64,000 nt of DNA from Hevea brasiliensis. Taxonomy: Eukaryota; Streptophyta; Magnoliopsida; Malpighiales; Euphorbiaceae. The notes under the pieces were generated by a model. It searched no databases, was not told where the DNA came from, and saw nothing but the letters and a program-made list of their open reading frames with translations. Each line of letters starts with the position of its first letter. Positions within the stretch are counted from its first letter, which is position 1. This document shows positions 34,731-45,180 of this stretch, piece after piece. Location of the stretch: contig NC_079499.1 of assembly GCF_030052815.1 (NCBI RefSeq), positions 82,933,183 through 82,997,182 on the forward strand. Direction: 5' to 3'. The translations under genes and the position numbers were made by a program.

Positions 34731-37700
34731 TGTGACACCCCTTACCCGTCTACAGTGTTGCCGAGCAAGTTATGCCACTCAGTGTGTCGAACACCAATTC
34801 ATGTTTCAATTTCAATTAATCCCCTTTTAATTCATTTATTTATAATTTTTGATAAATCTAAATTAATCCGCAAATTTTATAGAAAATCTGGCAGAGTGCC
34901 GGCTACAAATTGGAAAAACAATTCTTCTGAACCTGTTAAAAACACTCCCAATAATATCATCACCTTATTCTCAATCAACCTCCGGTATATTCTCAATAAT
35001 TTATCAATTCACTTCAGTATCTCAAAATTCAATTAAATTCAAACCACAGTCAACTCAATGAAAAATACTCAATTTATTACTGAACATATTTCATAGATAC
35101 TAACATCAAAAGCTTAATTACATGAATTTATAATATACATTACAGAAGGTTACAAAATACAAAATATCAGAATATCAAAGTGGCCTAATGTCCTACCAAA
35201 TGCACTGCAATGTGAGGTGACTCTGAACTCTGAGTGCAGATATGAAGGCTCACCCTGTATGAGGCCTGCTGGACTCCCCAGCTATGTCTCCAGTACCTGC
35301 GCGTGGCAAAAGCGACGCGCTAAGCAATTCTGCTTAGTGGTGACAATATAAAATAAAATAAAATAAAATAAAATAAAACATGTGTGCAAAATGTATGTTT
35401 ACATTTTTTGGTGGACTAAATTTCAAATATTTATTGTAATATTATTCGATTAAAGTTTGGTAAGATTTATTAACACTGCCCGAGTAAACTATACTAGTTG
35501 ACTGGACTGGATAAACGGGTATACTGGTACTAGGTACTAAGTACCTCAGACCATCACACCATCGGTGACATTGTGTCTCCCGGTGTGCAACAGAACAGCC
35601 AATAAGCTGTAATAATTATCGAGGATTAAACCTGAGTATAACAACTCAATATCATAGCAAAAGACTATTATGTCTCGGAATGGCATGGAAAGCCATGAAA
35701 AATAGAATGGCATGAAGCCATATGCAGTACTACTAACAGAACCCTATTGGCATGCCAACCTATCCAAACCAATCACGTTAGGCCTACTAGGGCATTTAAC
35801 ACTTTTAATTTGTGTAATTCTTTGAAATTGAGATTTTTATGACTACTATTCATTTCATTAGTCAACCAAAATGTTGACTTTTGCATTGACAATAGGTAAA
35901 TTAGTTTAAATATCATCAACATACCACATTTTGCATTTTAAACTTGTTGGTACTGGTTGCCAATACCATCTCTAAGCTTAAAGTGAATTGGACAGAATTT
36001 TCAGTTTTCAAGCTTTGGGTTTACTGTTCCATTGGTCACCTTTGCAGTGGGAATTTGGAAAAATGATCAACATGAAAGTTGTTCCTTATTTTGTCTAGTT
36101 GAATTTCCTTTTTTGAATCACTCCATTTGGAGTTTTGTAACTCAAGTTATGGCCTAAACACCATAACTGGCCGGATTGGACAGATTCCAAAATTTTGGGT
36201 AAAATTGTTTCTGCCAGATTTGGTAACTCAAGTTTGGTTGGCAATTTGACTAGGTTATGGTAATAATTTGGGTCTAGTTTCTTCATCAAAGTTGTTGGTA
36301 TATATGTCAACGTGTTGCTAGTAAAATTTCAGGTCAATTGGACCTTGCTAGATTGAGTTATGGCCAAATGACCAAATACTGTTCATTTAGTTATTTTGCC
36401 CAGGCAGATTGCAGGTCACCCGGATTGGAGCAAGGTTTTGGTCCACTTAGTTTGGTCTTATGGGCATGGTTTCTTCACCAAAGTTGTGCCATTTTATGTC
36501 TAGTTTCATGTCCAATTGGCCAAACACCAAATGAACCTCTACAATTCAAGTTATGGCTGTCCAAACAGGCTAGACTCACATCCAAACCTGCAGGTCACAC
36601 AAGGCAGCCACTCCAACCTCAAATCCCACAACCCAATTCACTTCATTTTTTATTCAAACCAAACCAAATGGTCACTAATTGACCATTAAAACCTACTCCC
36701 ATCATCACAAGATCAAAGTCTCATTCTTCAACCCAAACCCTAACTCAACATTTCAAAACCATGCATTATCATTGCATTTATCAATTCACTTATAAGACAC
36801 ACATTAAGGGCAGCCATACTAGCATGTTTGCTCTCCAAAAATCATCACCATATTACCCTAACCATGGCTGCCAAAATTTAGGGTTAGCATACCAATGGTG
36901 TTTCATCAAATTTCTTTGTGATTTACACACATTTATAGTTCTTAAACATGAAATTTCAGTGAAATTCAAGGTTTAGGTCACTAACCTCTAATGGAGTGAA
37001 TTTCCCACTTGCTCAAAGTCTTGGTTTCCTTTTCTTTTTGCTCCCACAAGAATCACCAAGATGATAGAATGAATTTTTGGGTTGGTAATTAGGGTTTTGT
37101 TTTTTAGTGGGAGAAAGCTAAGAAAAATGGAGGTTGGAAGGTTGTTAATGGTGGAATGAGGAAAGGGGTGTGGACGGCTTGAAGAAGAAGAGAGAAGGCT
37201 GTTTGGGTTTCTAGAATTCTGCCTCAATTATCCCTTTTTATTGAATTTTAATTATCTTGCTTAATTTTGATTGGCCATAGCATTTTTAATTGCCTCATGC
37301 TTACCTAAGCATGAGGTAATAAATCCCATTATTTCCATTTTCTTTTCTTTCAGTATTTATTTATTTTTAAATAAATTTTCATTAATATTTGTTCATATTT
37401 TATTTCATATAATTCACTTGCATAAATGGACAAGTTGGTCAAAAATTATCTCTGAAGACGAAATGACCAAAATGCCCTCCATTTGGCTTACCAGGCCAAA
37501 ATTGTCTGTACTGATTGAAAATTTTTTCTAAGCATTTCCTTGGCATTCTAATGCCATAAGAACCTCAATGATCCTTCTCTGGAGTCCCAAAAATTATTTT
37601 ATAATTTTTACCCTGGGTCTAGGGCTCCTAGTTGCGAGAACTGCAACTTCTCACTAGGTTACCCATCGTTAGGGCACCGGCTCATTTAACTTGGTTGTAT

Positions 37701-37861
37701 TTTATTTCTAAAATTTTTCCTAAATTTTTATTATTAATATTTGAGTTAATTTTGGTTCCTCACTTTAGTTTAAATATTTTTCCAAATGTTCTAGCTGTCC
37801 AGACCGACAATGGTCACCGAAACAGTAGAATGTACGGAGTTGCTACCGGGAGGGTGTTACA
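34731..37861 (-). mobile_element. Element D (family 1), 3' LTR
   Basis: A 3131-bp minus-strand LTR from TGTGACACCCC to GGTGTTACA. It is highly similar to D's other LTR at 53538-56679, sharing for example the (TAAAA)n tract and the 'aagggcagccatactagcatgtt' stretch. Flanking TCTTT (34726-34730) and ACTTT (56680-56684) look like a target duplication with one mismatch. The stem-loop is at 35320-35337. Confidence 0.93.
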
Positions 37862-37862
37862 A

Positions 37863-37874
37863 CTCTTCCCCTCT
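37863..37874 (-). other. Polypurine tract of D
   Basis: On the minus strand AGAGGGGAAGAG next to the 3' LTR start. The same tract precedes the 3' LTR in F (48624-48634). Confidence 0.8.
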
Positions 37875-37887
37875 AATTTAAATTTCA

Positions 37888-38634
37888 TCATCGAAATTTA
37901 CCTGATGCAAACAGTTGAGGGAACTGTTGCCTTATCGTCTCTTCACTTTCCCAAGTTGCCTCTTCAATGTTGTGGTGCCTCCAAAGCACTTTCACCAATG
38001 GAATTTGTTTATTTCTCAGTTCTTTCACTTCTCGAGCTAGGATCCGTATAGGTTCCTCTTCATATGTCAAATCTGGTTGTACTTCAATTTCTTCCATGGA
38101 GATGACATGTGAAGGATCTGAGCAGTATCTTCTGAGCATGGACACGTAGAACACATTGTGGATCTTGTCTAGCTCTGGTGGTAAAGCTAGCCTATAGGCT
38201 ACTGGTCCCACACGTTCAATGACTTCATATGGGCCAATAAACCTAGGGCTCAACTTACCTTTTCTTCCGAACCTCAATATTTTCTTCCATGGTGAGACTT
38301 TGAGAAACACTTTATCACCAACTGCATACTCTATCTCTTTTCTCTTCAAGTCGGCATAAGACTTTTGTCTATCAGAGGCAATCTTCAGGTTAGCTTTGAT
38401 TATTTTCACTTTTTCCTCAGTCCGTTTCACCAGGTCTGGTCCTACCAGCTTATCTTCACCCAATTCAGTCCAACACACTGGGGTTCTACATTTCCTCCCA
38501 TACAGTGCATCATACGGAGCCATTTGAATGCTAGCTTGGTAGCTATTGTTATATGCGAATTCTGCCAGTGGGAGGTACCTATCCCAACTTCCCTCAAACT
38601 CAATGACACAACTCCTCAGCATATCCTCAAGGAC
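37888..38634 (-). pseudogene. pol: Element D integrase part 2: GPY/F module and chromodomain
   Basis: An open frame on the minus strand from the putative intron end at 38634 (codons VLEDML, then an ATG at 38622) down to about 37888. It contains [37 protein letters not shown] and the chromodomain with IPLVKVLWRHH, EEATWESEE and FPQLF. No stop occurs before the end. It is about 95% similar to the A segment by eye and equally complete. Confidence 0.92.
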
Positions 38635-38709
38635 CTGACATATATTTCATGTTATTATTATCATTTCAGTTTAATATTTGCATTAGTTCAATTGGTTTCA
38701 GTTGTTTAC
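38635..38709 (-). other. Putative intron in integrase of D (75 bp)
   Basis: On the minus strand it starts GTAAAC and ends TGTCAG, in front of GTCCTTGAGG. Its sequence and splice-site context match F. The codon before the donor is TAG instead of CAG, so even a spliced transcript would stop here. AACTAAT lies in the first half as a possible branch site. Part of the intron set shared with A and F. Confidence 0.7.
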
Positions 38710-40810
38710 CTAGATTACTCTTTCTAATTGCCCATCCGTCTGAGGAAGAAAAGCTGTGCTGAAGTGGAGTTGTGTACCCAAGGATTCATGCAACTTCTTC
38801 CAGAATCTTGATGTAAACCTTGGGTCTCGGTCAGATATGATAAAAAGTGGGATTCCATGCAGCCTAACTATCTCACTGATATACAATTCTGCTAGCTTCT
38901 CCAGTGAGTAGTCAGTCCTAACTGGTAGAAAATGTGTTGACTTCGTCAATCTATCCACTATCACCCATACTGCATCATGCTTCCTTTGGGAGAGGGGTAG
39001 ACCACTAACAAAATCCATAGTGACCCGGTCCCATTTCCATTCAGGTATGCTTATAGGCTGTAGCAATCCTGATGGAACTTGATGTTCTGCTTTGACTTGT
39101 TGACATGTCAAACACTTAGTCACATAATCAACTATATCCCTCTTCATACCAGGCCACCAATAATGAGGCTTCAAATCATTATACATTTTTGTGCTCCCCG
39201 GGTGCATAGCATATACACTAGTGTGTGCTTCTTTCAGAATATTAATCCTCAGTTCCCCATCATCTGGTACACACACTCTTCCTCTGTAGTATAGACACCC
39301 ATCTTTTTTCACCTCATATTCAATTTCCTTCCCCTCAGGAATTTTACCCACAATAGCCATTAGTTTTTCATCTGCCCTCTACCCATCTTGTATCTGCTGT
39401 AGTAGGGTTGGCTTCACTTACAACTCAGCCAAGATAGCTCCATCTTGAGCTAATGACAGATAGGCATTGAGTGATCTTAAAGCTGTGATGGACTTTCTTA
39501 TTAAAGCATCAGCAACTACATTTGCCTTCCCAGGATGATAATCTATCACACAATCATAGTCCTTTAGGAACTCAATCCATCGCCTCTGTCTAAGATTGAG
39601 CTCCTTCTGGGTTGGCAAATATTTTAGACTCTTGTGGTCGATATAGATGTAGCATTTTTCACTATATAAATAATGCCTCCATATCTTCAGTGCGAAGATG
39701 ATTGCTACTAATTCCAGGTCATGAGTAGGGTAGTTCTGTTCATGTGGCCTTAACTGCCTGGAAGCATAGGCGACCACTTTCCTCTCTTGCATCAATACAC
39801 ACCCTAGCCCATTATGCGAGGCATCACTATAGACCACAAAGTCTTTTCTCGACACTGGCTGTGTTAATACTGGTGCTTCTATCAGCATAGCCTTCAACCT
39901 CTCAAAACTGGCTTGGCACTTGTCGTTCCAGCCAAATTTCACATTTTTATGCAACAACTTGGTCATTGGAGCAGCTATAAGAGAAAATCCCTTCACAAAT
40001 CTTCTGTAGTATCCGGCTAGCCCCAAGAAACTTCTGACCTCTGTTGTATTTCTAGGAGGCTTCCATTCCATCACTGCTTATATCTTTTTGGGATCTAATT
40101 AAATCCCCTCAGCTGATACTATGTGTCCAAGGAAGGAGATTTCACTTATCCAGAAGTCACATTTAGACAGCTTAGCATACAGCTTCTTTTCTCGCAGGGT
40201 TTGCAGAACAATCCTCAAATGTTCATCATGTTCTTCCCTGGTCTTGGAATACACTAGAATATCATCAATAGAAACCACTACAAACCGATCTAAGTATGGA
40301 TGGAAGATACAGTTCATAAGGTCCATAAATGCTGTTGGTGCATTTGTTAACCCAAAAGGCATCACTAGAAATTCATAGTGCCCATACCGAGTTCTGAATG
40401 CAGTTTTGACACATCTGCATCCTTTACCCTCAGCTGATGATACCTTGATCTGAGATCAATTTTTGAAAATACACTGGCTCCCTTCAATTGATCAAACAGA
40501 TCGTCAATTCTGGGTAATGGATATTTGTTCTTCACAGTTACTTTGTTCAACTGCTGGCAATCAATACACAATCTTAAGGTTCCATCCTTTTCTTCACAAA
40601 TAATACCAGAGCTCCCCATGGTGACACACTGGGGTGTATGAACCCCTTATCAAGCAACTCTTGCAACTGAATTTTCAACTCCCTCAATTCAGTGGGTGCC
40701 ATCCTATAAGGAGCAATAGAAATGGGTGCTGTACCCGGCATTACCTCAATAGCAAACTCGACTTCCCTTTCTGGTGGTAAACCAGGCAACTCCTCAGGAA
40801 ACACATCTGG
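38710..40810 (-). pseudogene. pol: Element D Pol: RT, RNase H, integrase part 1 (degenerate)
   Basis: Minus strand from the F insertion (40810) down. It holds [10 protein letters not shown], then reverse transcriptase with MPFGLTNAP and the active-site box reading SIDD (family VFIDD). RNase H has VYSDASHN and YIYIDHKSL (TDHKS in A, E and F). The integrase has an intact H-H-C-C finger (AMHPGS, CLTCQQ) and D, D, E in MDFVSG, SDRDP and QLERV. Frameshifts occur near 40600 and 40370 and stops near 40080-40110 and 39420; the frame ends with TAG at 38710-38712. In an unbroken element this joins the Gag/protease part at 51620. Confidence 0.9.
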
Positions 40811-43792
40811 TGTAACACCCTCCCTATAGCAACTCCGTACATTCTACTGTTCCGGTGACCAGTGTCGGTCCGGACAGCTAGAACGTCCGAAAAAATATTT
40901 AAACTAAAGTGAGGAACCATAATTAACTCAAATATTAATAAGAAAAATTTAGTAAAAATTTTAGAAATAAAATACAACTAAGTCAAATGAGCCGGTGCCC
41001 AAGCGATGGGTAACCCAATGGGAAGTTGTGGTTCTCGCAACTAGGAGCCCTAGACCCGAGAGAAAATTCATAAAATAATTTTTGGGACTCCAGAGAAGGG
41101 TCATTGAGGTTCCTATGGCATTAGAATGCCAAGAAAATATTTAGAAAAATTTTTCAATCGGTACAGACAATTTTGACACGTTAAGCCAAACGGAGGGCAT
41201 TTTGGTCATTTCGCCTTCAGAGGTAATTTTTGGCCGACTTGTCCAGTTAAGTAAATAATTATTATGACATAAAATGTGAATAAACATTACTAAAAATTAA
41301 ATTGAAAATGAGTAGAGATGAAAAGAAAAGAAAATATAAGAAAATACCTAATAATGACATCATATGATGCCATTAAAAACCTATCCACCAATCACAATTA
41401 AGCACCACTTAAATTAACCTATTAAAGAGGATAATTGAGAAAAATAAAAACAAAAGCCATCTGCTCTTACTCACCCAAAAACGTTACACTCTCTCCCAAA
41501 CCCATTCCTCCATGGAAGCTTAATGGAAGCTTGAGACAACCCACCAAATCACCTTGAAACCACAATCTTGCTTCACTAAAAATTGATTTTGCAACTTGAA
41601 CAACCTCTAGCCAGCAAAAAGAAGAAGGAAGAAGGGATTTTTAGAGACTTGGAAAAGTTAGCAAAAGAGGTTAGTGCCCAATTTATTCTCTCTCACTCAA
41701 TTCATGTTTAAGAACATGATTTAAGTTGAAATTGTAAGTTTAATGTATAAATTGAACTTTGAGAACTTGGAGACTTGAACAAAAATTAGGGTTTGCTCAT
41801 GAAATGGTATATGAACATTCTAATGGTCAATTAGTGACCATTTGAGGTAATTTGATCATAACTTGGAGTGAATTGTAGCATTAGAAAACTGATTTGGTAT
41901 GCTGCCTAGTGAAACCAGCAGGGAGGCTGTGAGTCCAGCCTGTTTGGACAGCCATAACATGGGCTGTGTAGGTTCAATTGGTGTTTGGTCAATTGGACAT
42001 GAAACTAGACACATAATGGTACAATTTTGGTGAAGAAACCATGCCAAAAGACCAAAGCAAGTGGACCAAAAACTTGCCCCAATCCGGATGTCCTGCAACC
42101 AGATTCTGCAGAATGACCAAATGAACAGTGATTGTTCATTTGGCCATAACTCATTGTAGAATGGCCCAAATTGACCTGAACTTTTTATAGCAACAAGTTA
42201 AGATATAGACCAACAACTTTCATGAAGAAACCTACCCCAAATTATGACCAGAACCTATCCAACAAGCCAGTTGCAGTCACTGTTCACTGCACTGTAGATA
42301 TGGTCAATTCTGAAAATTTTCAATCCGGCCAGTTGTGGTTTTTGGACCATAACTTGAGCTACAAAACTCCAAATTGAGTGATTCAAAAAAAGAAATTCAA
42401 CTAGACAAAATAAGGAACAACTTTCATGTTTATCATTTTCTCAAATTCCCACTGCAACAGTAACTAATGGAACAGTAAATTTAGGGTATAAAAACTGAAA
42501 ATTCTGCTCCATTAGTTTTAAGCTTAGAAATGGTATTGGTCATTAATGCCAATAAGTTTTGAATGCACAATGTGGTATGTTGGGAGTGTTAAAACTAATG
42601 TACCTATTTTCTATGCAAAAGTCAACCTTTTTGTTGACTAATGAAGTGAATAGTAACACCAAAGCTTGAAATTCAAAAATTTCAAAATTCAAAAGTATCA
42701 AATGCCCTAGTATACCTAACATGATTGGTTTGGATAGTTTGGCATGCCAATAGGGTTCGATTAGCGATCGCACATGGCATTATGCCATTCTGTGATTTCA
42801 TGGCTTTTAGCCATTCTGACCTTGTATTGAGATTTGGCCTTGTGCCTGATGTCATTACAGCTTATTAGCTGTTCTGTTGCACACCGGGAGATACATATGT
42901 GACCGATGGTGTGACGGCCCGAGGTACTTGATACCCAGTGCCAGTTTACCCGTTTATCCAGTCCAGTCGTCCAGTATGGGTTACTTGGGCAACCAAACAT
43001 AAAAGCGGACATATTTAATGAAATAATGAATATAACAAGTACAAAATAAGTAAGATTTCAAATACTCATCGAAAATTTATTTGTAATGAAACATCAATAC
43101 ATTCACTGCATATTTACTTTCTGTTATTTATTTTTATTTTATTATTGGCACCACTAAGCATTATTGCTTAGCGCGTTGCTTTTTCACGCGTAGGTTCTGG
43201 AAATACTGACTGAGAGCCCAGTAGACCACAGACTGGGTGAGACCTCCTGCAGCTCTGCATAGTGTGCGTGTCACCTCACCATCTTCAGTGCATTGGTAGG
43301 ACACTAGGTTTCATTTTGGTATTTTGTAATTAACTTTTATTTTCTTTTGTGTAAATGGAACTTATGTAATGTATTTTGATGTTAACATAAATAGTGAAAA
43401 ATTGTGTTTATGAATGGAAATTAAGAAATTTTTTTTTATTATTGCTTGTATATGAGTACCCTGAGAAATGATGATTGAGAACTGAAATTGAAAAATATTG
43501 AGTTTGTGATGATATTGGAGTTTGAGAATGATGAGATATGAATATTGGAAGTGTTTTTCACAGGTTCCGAAGAACTATTTTCTCCATTTTTAGCCGGTAC
43601 TCTGCCGGATTTTCTATAAAATTTTCGGAACCTCAAATAAATTATAATTTCAATAAATGACTTAAATAAATAATATTTCACAAGTTATATTCAAAACTAT
43701 GACAAAAATTAATTAAGGTAAAATAGAGTGTGCCGGTACACCGTGTGACATATCTTACCCAGATATACTGTACACGGGTAAGGGGTGTCACA
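40811..43792 (+). mobile_element. Element F (family 1), 5' LTR
   Basis: A 2982-bp LTR from TGTAACACCCTCCC to TGTCACA. TCTGG at 40806-40810 and again at 51620-51624 is a perfect 5-bp target duplication within D's pol (a PDVFPEE-type site). Both LTRs of F are almost the same length (2982 and 2983 bp) and align almost base for base, so F is the youngest insertion visible. The terminal block at 40849-40876 includes the palindrome GTCCGGAC; the stem-loop is at 43154-43171. Confidence 0.96.
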
Positions 43793-43797
43793 TTTAG

Positions 43798-43809
43798 TGG
43801 TATCAGAGC
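43798..43809 (+). other. Primer-binding site of F (initiator Met-tRNA type)
   Basis: TGGTATCAGAGC five bases after the LTR end, the unmutated form of the site in A and, on the other strand, D (53521-53532). Confidence 0.92.
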
Positions 43810-43914
43810 ACGGTTTAGGCGTTTCTGGGCCTAGATTGAGTCCATACCATGCATTGCATTTGTAAGAGTCGAGGTGACACTAATGCAGATCTGTTTGTCT
43901 TTGTTAAATAGGAT

Positions 43915-45180
43915 ATGGACCCTTCATCTCAAAGAGCAGTCGAGGAGGAAGTGGAGAGTCATGCTCCACCTGCAGCAGCTGAGACTGGGGGCATGGGAGA
44001 ACCTGCTCCGCCAGCTCAAGCAGAGCCTGCTCAGCCTCCACAGGCCATGTTCCAGCAAATGGCTGATTTCTTTAGACAAATGGCCGGGGTAATGCCAGCA
44101 CCACCACCACCACCAGCTCCACAGCATAAATCACACCTGGAAAGGCTAAGAAAGTTTGGAGCAGTGGACTTCTTCGACAAGAGAGAAGATGATTCTGTGG
44201 CAGCCGAGAATTGGTTGAACAGAACGGGCAGAGTTCTAAAACAACTCCACTGCACTCCAGAGCAAAACCTGGAAGCTGCCATATCTTTGTTGCAAGATGA
44301 TGCCTACGAATGGTGGGACACGGTATCCAGTGAAGTGCAGCCAGAAGCTATAACTTGGGACTTCTTTCTCTCCGAATTCAAGAAGAAATATGTGGGTACT
44401 GTATACCTGGAAGAGAGAAGAAGAGAGTTTATTAATCTGAGGCAAAGACAGTTGTCAGTGGCCGAGTATGAGAAGGAATTCGTCCGATTAAGCCGCTATG
44501 GAAGGGAGATAGTCCCTAATGAGGCTGAAAGGTGTAAGAGATTTGAGGAGGGACTAAATGACAACATAAAGATTCAGCTCACTGCCCTGGGAATCATAGA
44601 ATTTACCAAGTTAGTGGAAGCTGCAATAAAGGTTGAGAAAGTAAGAATCAGTGAGCAGGCTAGAAGGGAAAGACAGCAGAAGAGGGGCCCAGGTCAGTCT
44701 AGTTCAGCTCCTGCATCTGGGAAGAGGTTCAAGGGTCCACCTGCACAGAGTTCGGGTCAGCCACAAGGTCAGGGTCAGTCTCAGGGGCCTAGGCCATAGT
44801 TTACCCCTAGGAGAGGTTAGTCCACACAATCAGTGGGCAGCTCTCCAGAGATGGGGTTCAGGGGACCAGCCCCAGCATCTTCTGCATGTCCACACTGTCT
44901 GAAGTGGCACAAGGGGGAGTGTTGGAGAGTGACTGGTGCCTGTTTAAGGTGTGGGTCGACAGAGCATCAGCTGAGGAACTGTCCACGCAGAACTACTACA
45001 GCTGCTCCAACACAAGCAGACAGACCTGCTCCTGCACCACAAAGGGGTAGGAAATCTGGCAAATCTGAGGCTGTGGGACCATCACAGAGGCCTGCGTTTG
45101 AGCCAGCAGAGAGGCCTGATAGCAGACCACCTGCAAGAGCTTATGCCATTAGAGCTCAGGAGGAGTAAGATGCCCCGGAC
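43915..45180 (+). pseudogene. gag: Element F Gag (near-complete, three in-frame stops)
   Basis: The ATG at 43915 opens 294 codons. These hold MDPSSQRAVEEE, a proline/alanine-rich N-terminus, the core DDAYEWWDTV and FKKKYVGTVYLEERRREF, RQRQLSVAEYEKEFVRLSRYG, and a basic, glutamine-rich tail. TAG at 44797-44799 and TAG at 44818-44820 follow in the same frame, then an intact CCHC knuckle CLRCGSTEHQLRNC (about 44940-44985) and TAA at 45166-45168. All three stops replace CAG or CAA codons of the other copies. Gag and Pol share one frame, so the family makes a single Gag-Pol polyprotein. The start is supported by conservation in A and D. Confidence 0.94.

Noticed and set aside
36338..36682. Recurring LTR reading frames of 60-140 codons (also at 2038, 12087, 19942, 29408, 55075, 63472)
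   Set aside because: They come from the 200-bp LTR modules; frame, start and end differ between copies, and stops and indels are tolerated, so there is no sign of protein selection.
40741..40977. Minus-strand frame starting MYFISKIF (also at 48393 and 62095)
   Set aside because: It is antisense LTR start sequence running into pol or gag by accident of insertion.
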